From contig NZ_BMPI01000004.1 in assembly GCF_014647515.1 (NCBI RefSeq), positions 262,373-326,372 on the forward strand: DNA of 64,000 nucleotides, written 5' to 3'. The position numbers and the translations under genes were made by a program. This DNA is from Dactylosporangium sucinum. Lineage in GTDB: Bacteria > Actinomycetota > Actinomycetes > Mycobacteriales > Micromonosporaceae. How positions within the stretch are numbered: position 1 is the stretch's first letter; each line of letters starts with the position of its first letter. Below, in pieces: positions 1-8,571 of the stretch. The notes beneath the pieces were generated by a model. That model made no database searches. It was not told the DNA's origin and worked only from the letters and a program-made list of their open reading frames with translations.

Positions 1-1
1 G

Positions 2-166
2 CTGACGCTGGTCGGCCGCGGCCTGTCCAACGGCGAGATCGCCGACCACCTGCACCTCAGCCTGGCCACCGTGAAGACCCACGTGGGCCGGCTCCTGGCC
101 AAGCTGGACGCCCGCGATCGTGCCCAGCTCGTGATCGTCGCCTACGAGACGGGGTTGGTGCCCTGA
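2..166 (+). CDS. LuxR-family regulator, C-terminal fragment
   Basis: Only the last 54 codons lie in the window; the start is upstream of base 1. The visible part is the recognition half of a LuxR/NarL helix-turn-helix. It contains GLSNGEIADHLHLSLATVKT followed by HVGRLLAKLDARDRAQLV, the usual end of NarL-type response regulators. From the family, the missing N-terminus is probably a receiver domain, but this cannot be seen. The last 25 bases overlap the 3' end of the opposite-strand hydrolase-like gene. Confidence 0.9.
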   Translation: MTLVGRGLSNGEIADHLHLSLATVKTHVGRLLAKLDARDRAQLVIVAYETGLVP

Positions 167-978
167 CCGAGAAACTCCCCGAGCGCGGCCGCCACCTCGT
201 CGGGCGCCTCCTCCGCAAGGCGGTGGCCGCCGTCGATACCGACAGATCGGAGATCCTCACACCAGACCCGCCAGCCCGCCGCGGGATCCATCCGCCCGCC
301 CGCGGTGCTCCAGAGGACGAGCGTCGGCCGGAAGAACCGCCGCCCGACCGGCATGCCAGGGGCGCGCGGCCCGGCCGGGATCGGCGGGGCCGTCGTGGTG
401 GGCGGTGGCGGTGTCGGGTGGGGCGCCGTGGCGACGGTGGGCCGCGTGGCTGTCGTGGGTAGCGCAGTTGGGACGGGCGCCGTCGCTGGAGTTGGTGCGG
501 CGCCGGGTATGGGTGCCGTTGCTGGAGTCGGTCGGGCGGCGGGTACGGGCGCCGTTGCCTCAGTTGGTGGGGCGGGTATAGGCGCCGTTGCTTGCGTGGG
601 TGGTACGTCGGGCGTGGGTGGGTCGGTGTCGAGGAGGGCCAGCCGTTCGACCAGCGTGGGGTGGTTGAGGGCCAGCCGGAGAGCGACGTGGGCGCCGGTG
701 CCTTGGCCGGCTACCGAGAACTCGTCGTGGCCCAGGGACTTCATCAGGGCCACGCAGTCGAGGGCTGCCTCGTGGTCGGTGCGGTCCGGGGTGGGCGGGT
801 CGGGGCAGACGACCGCGAAGTCGGCGGCGAGGAGGGGGGCGACGTGGTGCCAGGTGGCTTGGGTGCGGGTGTGGTCTTGCAGGAGGAGTACCGCGGGGCC
901 GTGGCCGGCCCGCTGGAAGCACAGCGTGATCTCCCACAGGTCGACCCGGCCTTGCTGGAAGCCATCGAACACGCGCAC
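142..978 (-). CDS. Degenerate alpha/beta-hydrolase with Pro/Thr/Ala-rich insert
   Basis: 278 residues. Residues 1-118 and 213-278 resemble haloacetate-dehalogenase/epoxide-hydrolase-type alpha/beta-hydrolases: WHHVAPLLAADFAVVCPD, then ALGH-like SLGHDEFSVAG, and a C-terminal PTLVLW strand with GGHRLAEEAPDEV. The nucleophile elbow should be G-x-(D/S)-x-G but reads GQGTG (residues 91-95), so the nucleophile is Gly. The loop after strand 4 is also altered (DPPTPD). The cap domain is replaced by about 94 residues (119-212) of low-complexity sequence built on a roughly 12-residue unit such as PTPATAPIPGAA. The fold may survive, but catalysis by the standard mechanism is unlikely. It could be a decaying gene or a repurposed scaffold. 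Good GC3 through the insert argues for an intact frame. Confidence 0.75.
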   Translation of the reverse strand: MRVFDGFQQGRVDLWEITLCFQRAGHGPAVLLLQDHTRTQATWHHVAPLLAADFAVVCPDPPTPDRTDHEAALDCVALMKSLGHDEFSVAGQGTGAHVALRLALNHPTLVERLALLDTDPPTPDVPPTQATAPIPAPPTEATAPVPAARPTPATAPIPGAAPTPATAPVPTALPTTATRPTVATAPHPTPPPPTTTAPPIPAGPRAPGMPVGRRFFRPTLVLWSTAGGRMDPAAGWRVWCEDLRSVGIDGGHRLAEEAPDEVAAALGEFLGQGTNPVS

Positions 979-1119
979 TCCATACCCAACTGCCGTGCAC
1001 GCCGCACGCCATTCCTTAACTTCAACACGTCAGGCGGTGAAGTGGACGTGGGCGCGCCGGGCGCCGAGGCCGAGCGAGGGTGATCCCGGTGGGGGCACGG
1101 TGGTCGAAGGGCGCCGCCG

Positions 1120-1229
1120 CAGGTCAAGGGTCGAGCAACGAATCAGCAGGTCAGAGCGGCGAGCAAGAAGCGTCAGGGCAGATCAGAGCGGCGAGCAAGG
1201 AGCGTGAGGGCAGGTCAGGGGGCGAGCAA
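1120..1229. repeat. 32-bp tandem repeats downstream of the histidine kinase
   Basis: The core CAGRTCAGAGCGGCGAGCAA occurs at 1147-1166 and 1179-1198, with a diverged copy at 1211-1229, at an exact 32-bp period. A further degenerate copy lies at 1120-1138. The rest of 979-1257 shows no gene. The array sits between two minus-strand genes and has no coding signal. Confidence 0.7.
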
Positions 1230-1257
1230 ACGGAGCCGGTCGAGCGCCTGCCCCAGG

Positions 1258-2715
1258 TCACAGCTTCGCCAGCGGGAGGGTCACCCGGAAGGTGGCGCCC
1301 TCGCCCGGGGCCGTTCGGAGGGTGACCTCGCCGCCGTGCGCGTGCACCAGGGCGGCCACGATCGACAGGCCCAGGCCCGAGCCGCCCAGCGCGCGGGTGC
1401 GGGACGGGTCGGTGCGGTAGAAGCGTTCGAAGACGCGGGACGCGTCCTCCGGCGTCATGCCCGGGCCGTTGTCCGAGACCTCCAGCACCGCGTTCCTTCC
1501 GTCGGTGCCCACGAAGACCGTGACCTCCGTGCCGAGGGGCGTGTGGTTCAGGGCGTTCGACAGCAGGTTTTGCAACACCTGCCGCAGGCGGGCCTCGTCG
1601 CCCAGGACGACCGCCGGCTCCACGTCCGCGTCGTCGTCGTCGCTGCTCGCGGTGCGCAGGCGCAGGCGGTGGTCGGAGGCCGTCACGCGGGCGTCGATCA
1701 TCGCGTCCGTGGCCAGGGACAGCAGGTCGACCGGTTTCTTCTCCAGGGGGCGTTGCTGGTCCATGCGGGCCAGCAGCAGCAGGTCGTCGACGAGCAGTCC
1801 CATGCGGGTGGCGTGGTGCTCGATCCGGCCGATCGTCTCGTCCGCGTGGCCCGACTGGCGGTGGAGCTCGGCGAAGCCGCGGATCGACGTGAGTGGCGTG
1901 CGCAGCTCGTGCGACGCGTCGGCGACGAAGCGGCGCATGCGCTCCTCCGAGGCCAGCGCGGCCTCCTCCGAGGCGCGGCGCTCGTCGAAGGCCGTCTCGA
2001 TCTGGCCGAGCATCGTGTTCAGGGCCGTGGACAGGCCGCCGACCTCGGTGCGCGGGTCGGCGTACGGCACCCGGCGGGTCAGGTCGCCGGCCGCGATCGC
2101 CTCCGCGGTCTCCTCGACCTCGACCAGCGGGCGGAGGCTGGAGCGGACCAGCAGGTATGCGACCACGGCGAGCAGGAGCAGGACGCCGGCCCCGACGGTG
2201 GCGCTGACCCAGACCTGCTGGTTGACCGTTTTGTCCACCTCGTCGAGGCTGAACCCGACGACCACGACGGTCGGGTCGTGGTTCGGGCCCTGCGGCGGAA
2301 CGACGGTGACCAGGAGTCGCCAATCGGGACCGCCGGCCTTGGAGGACGGCACCGTCGTGTAGTACGTGGAGATCGTCGTCCCACCGATGAGGTCGACGAC
2401 GTTGTCCGGCACCTTCGGGCCGGACGTGGCGCTGTAGCCCTGCTGGAAGTCGCGCGGCGTGATGGCGCCGGTCGAGAGGTCGACGCAGCCGACGTAGTAG
2501 CCCTGCGGCAGCTTGGGGCCGCGCATGTACTGCCGCACGGGATCGTTGCAGAGCTCGGCGGCCCGGTCGGCGTTGTTCTTGAGCTGCTCGTCGAGGCGGT
2601 CGCTGAGGTAGTGCTGGGTGTTGTAGACGCCGACCGCGCTGGTCATCACCAGCGCGAGGGCGAGCAGGACGAGCATCAGCCCGACGAGCTTGATGCGTAG
2701 GGGCAGGGCTTTCAT
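1258..2715 (-). CDS. Two-component sensor histidine kinase (TrcS-like)
   Basis: 485 residues. A membrane segment (about 8-30), an extracytoplasmic sensor region (31-168) and a second membrane segment (169-190) are followed by HAMP (about 191-243). The HisKA domain has the phospho-acceptor His269 in DASHELRTPLTSIRGF. The ATPase domain shows the N box (LQNLLSNALNHT), G1 (VSDNGPGM) and G2 (GGSGLGLSIV). It autophosphorylates and passes phosphate to the adjacent regulator. The ATG overlaps the regulator stop by 4 bp (ATGA), so the two are translationally coupled. The pair resembles mycobacterial TrcR/TrcS; the signal sensed is unknown. Confidence 0.95.
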   Translation of the reverse strand: MKALPLRIKLVGLMLVLLALALVMTSAVGVYNTQHYLSDRLDEQLKNNADRAAELCNDPVRQYMRGPKLPQGYYVGCVDLSTGAITPRDFQQGYSATSGPKVPDNVVDLIGGTTISTYYTTVPSSKAGGPDWRLLVTVVPPQGPNHDPTVVVVGFSLDEVDKTVNQQVWVSATVGAGVLLLLAVVAYLLVRSSLRPLVEVEETAEAIAAGDLTRRVPYADPRTEVGGLSTALNTMLGQIETAFDERRASEEAALASEERMRRFVADASHELRTPLTSIRGFAELHRQSGHADETIGRIEHHATRMGLLVDDLLLLARMDQQRPLEKKPVDLLSLATDAMIDARVTASDHRLRLRTASSDDDDADVEPAVVLGDEARLRQVLQNLLSNALNHTPLGTEVTVFVGTDGRNAVLEVSDNGPGMTPEDASRVFERFYRTDPSRTRALGGSGLGLSIVAALVHAHGGEVTLRTAPGEGATFRVTLPLAKL

Positions 2716-3407
2716 GTCCGGGGCATGCGCAGGGAGTAGCCCACCCCGCGCAGCGTCTGCAGGAGGCGCGGCTCGGTGGTGTCGATCTTCTTGCGCAGGT
2801 AGGAGACGTAGGACTCGACGACGCCCGCGTCGCCGCCGAAGTCGTACTGCCAGACGTGGTCCAGGATCTGGGCCTTGGAGAGCACGCGACCCGGGTTGGT
2901 CATGAAGTACCGCAGGAGCTTGAACTCGGTCGGGGACAGCTGGACCTCCTGTCCCGCCTTGAACACCTCGTGCGTGTCCTCGTCCAGCTCGATGTCGGCG
3001 AAGGACAGCCGCGCCGACTGCGTCTGCGCGCCGCCGGCGGGGTCGGCGGCCCGGCGCAGCACGGCCTGGATGCGGGCGAGGATCTCGGACAGGCTGAACG
3101 GCTTGGTGACGTAGTCGTCGCCGCCGAGCGTGAGGCCCTTGATCTTGTCCTCGGTCGCGTCGCGCGCGGTCAGGAACAGCACCGGGACGCGGGTGCCCTC
3201 GCCGCGCAGCTTGCGGAGCACCTCGAACCCGTCGAGCTCGGGCATCATGACGTCGAGCAGGATCATGTCCGGTCGGAAGCGGCGCGCCTCCTCCATCGCC
3301 TGCCGGCCGCTCGTCGCGCTCGCGACGTCGTAGCCGTGGTACTTCAGGCTCGCGGAGAGCAGCTCGACGATGTCGGGCTCGTCGTCGACCACAAGCAGCC
3401 GCGTCAT
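2712..3407 (-). CDS. OmpR-family response regulator (TrcR-like)
   Basis: 231 residues. The receiver domain (1 to about 120) has the acidic pair at VVDDEPD, the phosphorylation site Asp52 in ILLDVMMPELDG, Thr in FLTARD and Lys in YVTKPFSL. The C-terminal winged helix (about 135-228) ends in the OmpR-type pattern VVESYVSYLRKKI...TLRGVGYSLR. The block KIKGLTLGGDDYVTKPFSL is close to mycobacterial TrcR. First gene of a two-gene operon with the kinase. Confidence 0.95.
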   Translation of the reverse strand: MTRLLVVDDEPDIVELLSASLKYHGYDVASATSGRQAMEEARRFRPDMILLDVMMPELDGFEVLRKLRGEGTRVPVLFLTARDATEDKIKGLTLGGDDYVTKPFSLSEILARIQAVLRRAADPAGGAQTQSARLSFADIELDEDTHEVFKAGQEVQLSPTEFKLLRYFMTNPGRVLSKAQILDHVWQYDFGGDAGVVESYVSYLRKKIDTTEPRLLQTLRGVGYSLRMPRT

Positions 3408-3439
3408 GATTCGCTCCAGATAGCGTCAGAGTTCCCTTG

Positions 3440-4429
3440 TCATGTCGAGACTGCCGCCGGTTGCTGACCTCTGGGTGCGGTTTTCCTGAAAACCGGCTGT
3501 GAACCGACTGCGACGAGCATCGCCAGGAGTACCGGAAACTCCAGATATGCGTGGTACGACGCGAACGCGCTGTACAGCGCCCGACCCGAGGCGTAGTCGA
3601 TCACGAACAGCACGGACAGTGCGCCGCCGAGCAGCCCGCCCAGCGCCCAGGCCCGCCAGCCGCGCAGCCACGGCGCCCGGGCCTCGAAGGCCCGGGCGGC
3701 GTCCGGCGCGTGCCTCGGCAGGAACCACACCCAGACGAAGTAGTGCATAGTCTGCAAGAAGGCGAAAACCACCAGGAACCGCGCACCGACCGCCAGACCG
3801 GCCTCCGGTGGCGAGCTGACCGCCATGATGCGCTCAGGCGAGCCGGCGAACGCGGCGACGGTGGTCTCCCGCACGTCGCCGAGCAGGGGATCGGCGAAGC
3901 CCAGCATGATCAGCAAGGGAACGACCAGCACCCACGCCACCTGGGTCCAGCGGAACCATCGGCGGGCGGACGGGCCCATCGAGGAAGCCCACTCCCACAG
4001 GAAGAACAGCGGCACCACGTTGTGCAGGTGGGCGAGCACGACGAAGTGGTACCCCGGCCAGGCCAGCGACACCGCGGTGGCGAGCGTCAGCACCGCGCCG
4101 GCGACACCCAGCCGCCAGCCGCGCAGCGCGTAGGCGCAGCCCGCGGCCAGCACGGCGTACCCGACCAGGATCTCGGCGTAGCGGGCCGGCTGCCCGATGA
4201 ACATCGCGGCGATCCGGCACAGCACGATCGCGCTGATCAGCCCGAGGAGCACGGCCAGGAACCGGCCGTTGAGCACCGGCGCGAACCGGCCGGTGACGTA
4301 GCGCAGCTCCAGCACGTTGTGCAGCACGCCGAACGCGATCAGCCCGAGGACCACGGTCGCCAGCGGGGCCCGCAGCGCGACGGCGAGCGCGGCGCCCGCC
4401 GCCGCCACGAACAGGAGGCTAGCCTTCAT
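3440..4429 (-). CDS. Polytopic membrane protein with histidines in membrane segments
   Basis: 329 residues and about 8-9 hydrophobic segments. I start it at ATG 4429 because sequence upstream in frame is not protein-like. Histidine motifs fall in or next to membrane helices: VLHNVLEL, HLHNVVPLFFLWEW, QTMHYFVWVW and YHAYLEFP. This arrangement recalls intramembrane metal or cofactor sites such as those of Brp/Blh carotenoid oxygenases, but I cannot assign the family. The start codon is 3 bp from that of the divergent gene at 4433, so the two share their 5' control region, which must lie inside coding sequence. Confidence 0.8.
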   Translation of the reverse strand: MKASLLFVAAAGAALAVALRAPLATVVLGLIAFGVLHNVLELRYVTGRFAPVLNGRFLAVLLGLISAIVLCRIAAMFIGQPARYAEILVGYAVLAAGCAYALRGWRLGVAGAVLTLATAVSLAWPGYHFVVLAHLHNVVPLFFLWEWASSMGPSARRWFRWTQVAWVLVVPLLIMLGFADPLLGDVRETTVAAFAGSPERIMAVSSPPEAGLAVGARFLVVFAFLQTMHYFVWVWFLPRHAPDAARAFEARAPWLRGWRAWALGGLLGGALSVLFVIDYASGRALYSAFASYHAYLEFPVLLAMLVAVGSQPVFRKTAPRGQQPAAVST

Positions 4430-4432
4430 GCG

Positions 4433-4747
4433 GTGCTCACCGCGCTGCTGCTGACCCTGGCGGTCGAGGTGCCGCTGTACACGGTGGCGCTGGCCGGCAC
4501 GCGGCTCGCCGGGTGGCGCCGGGCGGCCGCGCTCGGCCTGGTCGTCAACCTGCTGACCCACCCGGTGCTGTGGTGGTTCCTCGCGCCGCGGCCGTCAGCC
4601 GTCCGGTTCTGGGCGGCCGAGGCGGCGGTGGCCCTGGTCGAGGCCGCGGTGCTGGCCGTCGCCATCCGGCGCGACCGGCTGCTGCTGCTCGTCGTCAGCG
4701 TCGGGGCGAACGCCTGCTCGGTGCTCACGGGGCTGCTGCTGCTCTAG
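4433..4747 (+). CDS. Small membrane protein, divergent partner of 3440-4429
   Basis: 104 residues starting at GTG 4433, with four hydrophobic stretches (ALLLTLAVEVPLYTVALA, LGLVVNLLTHPVLWWFL, AEAAVALVEAAVLAVAI, LLLLVVSVGANACSVLTGLL). An AGGAGG at 4413-4418 could serve as a somewhat distant ribosome site and lies inside the divergent gene. Its stop TAG shares the palindrome CTAG with the stop of the convergent gene at 4744. No family is recognised. Head-to-head packing with a histidine-rich membrane protein suggests the two work together. Confidence 0.7.
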   Translation: MLTALLLTLAVEVPLYTVALAGTRLAGWRRAAALGLVVNLLTHPVLWWFLAPRPSAVRFWAAEAAVALVEAAVLAVAIRRDRLLLLVVSVGANACSVLTGLLLL

Positions 4748-4893
4748 TACTTGCTGTTCTTCGTCCGGCGCAGCAGCCAGACGACCAGCACGACGACGGC
4801 GGCGATGACCGCGATGCACACGAGGGCGACGACGACCGCGGTCCCGGCGAGGAACCCCGGCTCCGGCGCGGCGTCGGCCAGCACAATCTCCAT
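4744..4893 (-). CDS. 49-aa single-pass membrane peptide
   Basis: A short N-terminus (MEIVLADAAPEPGFLAG) leads into one long hydrophobic helix and a basic tail, WLLRRTKNSKY. GC3 remains high. The gene is convergent with the small membrane protein and shares its stop palindrome. Function is unknown; single-pass peptides like this are often subunits or regulators of membrane complexes (inference). Confidence 0.55.
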   Translation of the reverse strand: MEIVLADAAPEPGFLAGTAVVVALVCIAVIAAVVVLVVWLLRRTKNSKY

Positions 4894-4943
4894 GCCGGGA
4901 GTGTGCCGCCCGGGACCCGAACGGTAAAGGCGCCGGTCCAGCG

Positions 4944-5675
4944 TCAGCGGCTGGTCGTCCGCTGCCGCTGCATCGCCAGGGCCTGCAGGGCCGACGACCG
5001 GATGATCAGCGTCGGGTTGAGCGGCTCGTTGGCCGCGATCGCCTTGGCGTAGGGCCGGTTCTCGGCGGCCCAGCCGTTGTGGAGGTCGTACTCCATGGCC
5101 AGCGTGTTGTTCCGGGCCATCGCATAGTCCAGCAGTACCCCGGGCCCGAGCGACCGCGTCACGATCTCGCCGGCCATGTGCGGGATCGGCGAGAAGAAGA
5201 AGGCCATCTTCTGCACCGGCTGGAAGAGGTCCACGTCGATCAGGTCGAAGATGCCGATCGGCTGGTACATCCCGTGCGTGTCGTGGATGCACAGGCCGGC
5301 GCCGAGATCCGTGCGCCCGGTGTTGTCGATCTCCATGTGCCCGGCCGGCCCGCCCGGCGTGACGATGCCGGCGCCGTCGTTGCCGGCGACGGTGAGGACG
5401 CTACCCAGCGGCGCCGGGTAGTTGTGCGTGGCCACCACCTTCGTGCTCGGCGCCATCGTCCGGTGCCGGGTGGTGAACATCGAGTACGTCTCCTGCCACG
5501 TGACCTCCATGTGCCGCTCGAGGTAGTGGACGGAGAGCCAGATCGTCGGGGCGCCGCTCGCCGACGTGGCGACCGCGTGGAGGCCGAAGAGCGCGAAGTG
5601 GTGGTCGCGCAGCTGCTCGATCGTGGCCTCGTTCATGTCGATCGTGAGTTTGTGCTGCTCCACCGTGACCTCCAA
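4944..5675 (-). CDS. Hypothetical protein, 243 aa
   Basis: Not recognised. The sequence looks globular and beta-rich with no signal peptide or membrane helix. Notable segments are SVHYLERHMEVTWQETYSMF, TKVVATHNYPAPLGSVLTVAGNDG, GGPAGHMEIDNTGRTDLGAG and IHDTHGMYQPIGIFDLIDVD. Several His/Asp/Tyr residues cluster in the middle, but no known catalytic signature stands out. It stands alone between two minus-strand genes, with 115 bp on the 5' side. Confidence 0.8.
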   Translation of the reverse strand: MEVTVEQHKLTIDMNEATIEQLRDHHFALFGLHAVATSASGAPTIWLSVHYLERHMEVTWQETYSMFTTRHRTMAPSTKVVATHNYPAPLGSVLTVAGNDGAGIVTPGGPAGHMEIDNTGRTDLGAGLCIHDTHGMYQPIGIFDLIDVDLFQPVQKMAFFFSPIPHMAGEIVTRSLGPGVLLDYAMARNNTLAMEYDLHNGWAAENRPYAKAIAANEPLNPTLIIRSSALQALAMQRQRTTSR

Positions 5676-5791
5676 GGTTGTGCCGTCTTGGTGATCAGTG
5701 TGGAGCGGACCGGTTGCACCTCCGGGGCATTTCGTGAAAATGCCTCAGCAACGCCCGGCGCGGACCCGGCGCCTCAGGAGCGGGCGGCGGA

Positions 5792-6070
5792 TCAAGCGGC
5801 GCGCAGCTCGCGGATCGCCCGCACCACCTTGCTGCCCTCGGCCGGGTACGCGGCCCGGACCCGCGCCAGCGCCCACGCCATGCGCGCGACGGCGGTCTCC
5901 GGGTGGTCCCCGAACTCGCTCGCGACCCGCGCCGCGCAGCCCTGGATGCCGATCCGCCGCAGCATGCCGGCGGTCGCCGTGCGGACCTCCGCGTTGGCCG
6001 GGCTCTCCGACGACTGCAGCGTCGAGGCGAACAGCGCCTCGGCCCGAACGGCCTCGAACGTGGTAGCCAT
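5792..6070 (-). CDS. Small hypothetical helical protein, 92 aa
   Basis: Start ATG 6070 is preceded by GGAGGTGCGAA, a good ribosome site. The protein is nearly all helical (MATTFEAVRAEALFASTLQ at the start, then VARMAWALARVRAAYPAEGS) and has two Cys-free amphipathic helices and one Cys (GIQGCAARVASEFG). I recall similar short uncharacterised proteins in actinomycetes, but no function is established. Confidence 0.75.
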   Translation of the reverse strand: MATTFEAVRAEALFASTLQSSESPANAEVRTATAGMLRRIGIQGCAARVASEFGDHPETAVARMAWALARVRAAYPAEGSKVVRAIRELRAA

Positions 6071-6183
6071 TTCGCACCTCCGTGCGCCCTCTGGCGGAAC
6101 ACCCCATGTGTTCCTGATGACATTTACGCTAGGAGCGTTCCGCCAGTTCGGGCTCACGGTTTCATGCCACCGTCAGCTTCCTG

Positions 6184-7416
6184 TCACCGACGGTTGAACA
6201 CCGCGCCGGCATCGAGGAACTTGAAGTTGGTCGTCTCCCGCTCGGGGTCGGTCGGGGTCTCCTCGCCGTCGTGCACGACGAGCAGCCCGTTCGGGAAGCC
6301 GGGCAGCGGCGTCGAGACGACCGCGGCACCGTCGCAGTGCTCGGCGCCGTCGATCTTCTTGCCGGCGACGATCGCGAGGTGACCCAGCGGCCGGTTGGTG
6401 AGCCGGTCGTAGGTGTAGAAGGTGCTGTCGCCCTGGCTGGAGACGAGCAGCGTGCCGCTCAGCGGGCCGGTCTGGTAGATCGTGAGGCCCTCGACGTCGG
6501 CCGCGATCCGCCCGCCGAAGCCGGGGTCCGCCGAGTAGTCGACGATGCACTCCTCTTCCTCGGCATCGTACGTGGCCGGGATGCCGAACTCCTTCACCCG
6601 CTCCACCGACTGCGCCGAGCCGCGGAACTTGCCGCCCCAGACCGGGATGCGCCAGAGGCCGATCTTCTCCTGGGCCAGGTATGCGATCCGGGTCGTCGGG
6701 TCGACCACGGTGCCCTCGACCTGCGGACCGTCGCCGGGGTCGTTGCAGGGCGACCACGTCGTGCGGTTCGGCAGCGTGTAGGTCGACGGGAGCACCAGGG
6801 TGTCGACCTTGCGGTACGACACCTTGTCCCGGCCGACGAGGATCTTGAACAGGCCGACCTCGGGCGTGCTGCGGCGGCTCACCACCGCGTAGATCGTGCC
6901 GTCGGCGTCGCGGAACAGCCCGAGCCCGTAGGCCGTGCGCTGCTCGTTGACCTCGGCCTGGGTGGTGTTGAACGCGAACGGCACGTCGTCGGCGGTGACG
7001 TCGACGAGCCGGCCGCGCTTGGCGTCGACGCGGTAGAAGCGGAGCTGGTCGCGCCCGCGGTCGGTGACCACGACCAGGTCGCCGACCAGGTCGACGTTGT
7101 TGAAGCGGCCCTCGGCGTCGTCCTCGCCGGGCGCCAGCGGGGTGTCGATCGCCTGCCGCTCGCGGCCCTTGAGGTCGTAGACCCGCAGGCCACCGTTCTT
7201 GGCCGTGCCGATGACCAGGCTCGCGCCGCGGTCCGCCGGGTTGACCCAGATGGCCGGGTCGTCGGCGTTGGCGTCGCCGCCCGCCTCGTCGTCGTAGAGC
7301 GCGGGCGTCTCCACCGTCGCCCGCACCTCCTTGAGGGCCGCCGCGTGCGCGGTGCCCGGGATGATGGTGAGCAGAGTGCCGGCGGCCAGCGCCGTCATGG
7401 TCAGCTTCCGTCGCAT
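6184..7416 (-). CDS. Secreted beta-propeller phytase (3-phytase)
   Basis: 410 residues. A Sec signal peptide (MRRKLTMTALAAGTLLTIIPGTAHA) precedes a beta-propeller phytase domain. The family motif D-A-x-D-D-P-A-I-W appears as DANADDPAIWV and the second motif as NNVDLVGD. These acidic residues bind the calcium ions of the active site. The enzyme releases phosphate from inositol phosphates outside the cell. I chose ATG 7416; a TTG 9 bp upstream is also possible. The 90 bp to the divergent App1-type gene hold both promoters. Confidence 0.93.
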   Translation of the reverse strand: MRRKLTMTALAAGTLLTIIPGTAHAAALKEVRATVETPALYDDEAGGDANADDPAIWVNPADRGASLVIGTAKNGGLRVYDLKGRERQAIDTPLAPGEDDAEGRFNNVDLVGDLVVVTDRGRDQLRFYRVDAKRGRLVDVTADDVPFAFNTTQAEVNEQRTAYGLGLFRDADGTIYAVVSRRSTPEVGLFKILVGRDKVSYRKVDTLVLPSTYTLPNRTTWSPCNDPGDGPQVEGTVVDPTTRIAYLAQEKIGLWRIPVWGGKFRGSAQSVERVKEFGIPATYDAEEEECIVDYSADPGFGGRIAADVEGLTIYQTGPLSGTLLVSSQGDSTFYTYDRLTNRPLGHLAIVAGKKIDGAEHCDGAAVVSTPLPGFPNGLLVVHDGEETPTDPERETTNFKFLDAGAVFNRR

Positions 7417-7506
7417 GGCGGTCAACCTAGGAGAGCCGGCCCGCTGCCAGGCGAACGTCAGGTGTACTTCTGTGCGCAGGGCTGACCGCTGTGACAGGGT
7501 GGGCCA

Positions 7507-8571
7507 GTGTCGTTGATCCCCGAGGGCGCCCCGAGCGCGCCGCTACCGCTGCACCGGGCGGCCCGCATCGAGGATGCGATCCACAACGTCATCGAGCGGC
7601 GGCTGCGGCGGCGGGGCTGGACGGTCGCCGTCACCGCGTACACCGGCTACGGCGCGAGCGCCACGCCCGACGAGCCGGGCTGGGTGCGGGTGCTCGGCCG
7701 GGTGCTGCTCGCGCGGGTCGACCCGAAGCCCGGCAAGCGGCTGAAGAAGCTGCGCGGCTGGCGGTCGTTCGCCACGGTGTCGGTCAAGGACGCGCTCGTG
7801 CAGATCGAGGCCGGTGGCAGTACCTGCGAGGTGATGTGCGACCGGGGCGGCTTCGTCGACACCGTGGTCGAGGCCGACCTGGCTCCCGGCTGGGGCACCG
7901 TGACCCTGCGCAGCGGCGACAGCGACCCGGTCGAGGCCCCGGTGCGCATCGTCGACCCGGCCGCGACCTTCGGCATCATCTCCGACATCGACGACACGGT
8001 CATGGTCACGGCGCTGCCCCGGCCGCTGCTCGCCGCCTGGAACACGTTCGTGCTCGACGAGCACGCCCGCAACTCCGTGCCCGGCATGGCGGTGCTCTAC
8101 GAGCGGCTCGTCAACGCCAACCCCGGCGCGCCCGTCTTCTACCTGTCGACCGGCGCCTGGAACGTCGCCGCCACGCTGACCCGCTTCCTGTCCCGGCACC
8201 TCTACCCGGCCGGCCCGCTGCTGCTCACCGACTGGGGCCCGCAGCCCGACCGCTTCTTCCGCAGCGGCCAGGCCCACAAGCGCGCGTCGCTGGACCGGCT
8301 GGCCCAGGAGTTCCCGAACATCCGCTGGCTGCTCGTCGGCGACGACGGCCAGCACGACCCGGAGATCTATGCCGAGTTCGTCGCGGAGCACCCGGACAGC
8401 GTGGCCGCCGTCGCGATCCGGCACCTGTCACCGACGCAGGCGGTGCTTGCCGGCGCCTTCCCGAGCCCGTCCGACAGCTCCAAGCGCGTCCCCTCCGACG
8501 CCCAGCGCTGGCTGAACGCCCCCGACGGTGCCGGTCTCTGGCGCCTGCTGCGGGACACGGAGATCTTGTAG
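7507..8571 (+). CDS. App1/DUF2183-family phosphatase
   Basis: 354 residues, GTG start. The C-terminal half is a HAD-like APP1 catalytic domain with DxDxT at residues 160-164 (ISDIDDTVMVT). A later block FYLSTGAWNVAATLTRFL and an acidic loop LLVGDDGQHDPEIYAEF complete the HAD motifs. Yeast App1 is a phosphatidate phosphatase; the bacterial substrate is not known. It is divergent from the phytase, another phosphohydrolase. The last 144 bp overlap the DUF998 gene on the other strand. Confidence 0.88.
   Translation: MSLIPEGAPSAPLPLHRAARIEDAIHNVIERRLRRRGWTVAVTAYTGYGASATPDEPGWVRVLGRVLLARVDPKPGKRLKKLRGWRSFATVSVKDALVQIEAGGSTCEVMCDRGGFVDTVVEADLAPGWGTVTLRSGDSDPVEAPVRIVDPAATFGIISDIDDTVMVTALPRPLLAAWNTFVLDEHARNSVPGMAVLYERLVNANPGAPVFYLSTGAWNVAATLTRFLSRHLYPAGPLLLTDWGPQPDRFFRSGQAHKRASLDRLAQEFPNIRWLLVGDDGQHDPEIYAEFVAEHPDSVAAVAIRHLSPTQAVLAGAFPSPSDSSKRVPSDAQRWLNAPDGAGLWRLLRDTEIL

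Noticed and set aside
3551..4432. Plus-strand open frame running into the small membrane gene
   Set aside because: It is antisense to the polytopic membrane protein and is polar, Gln/Arg/Pro-rich filler; only the part from 4433 looks real.
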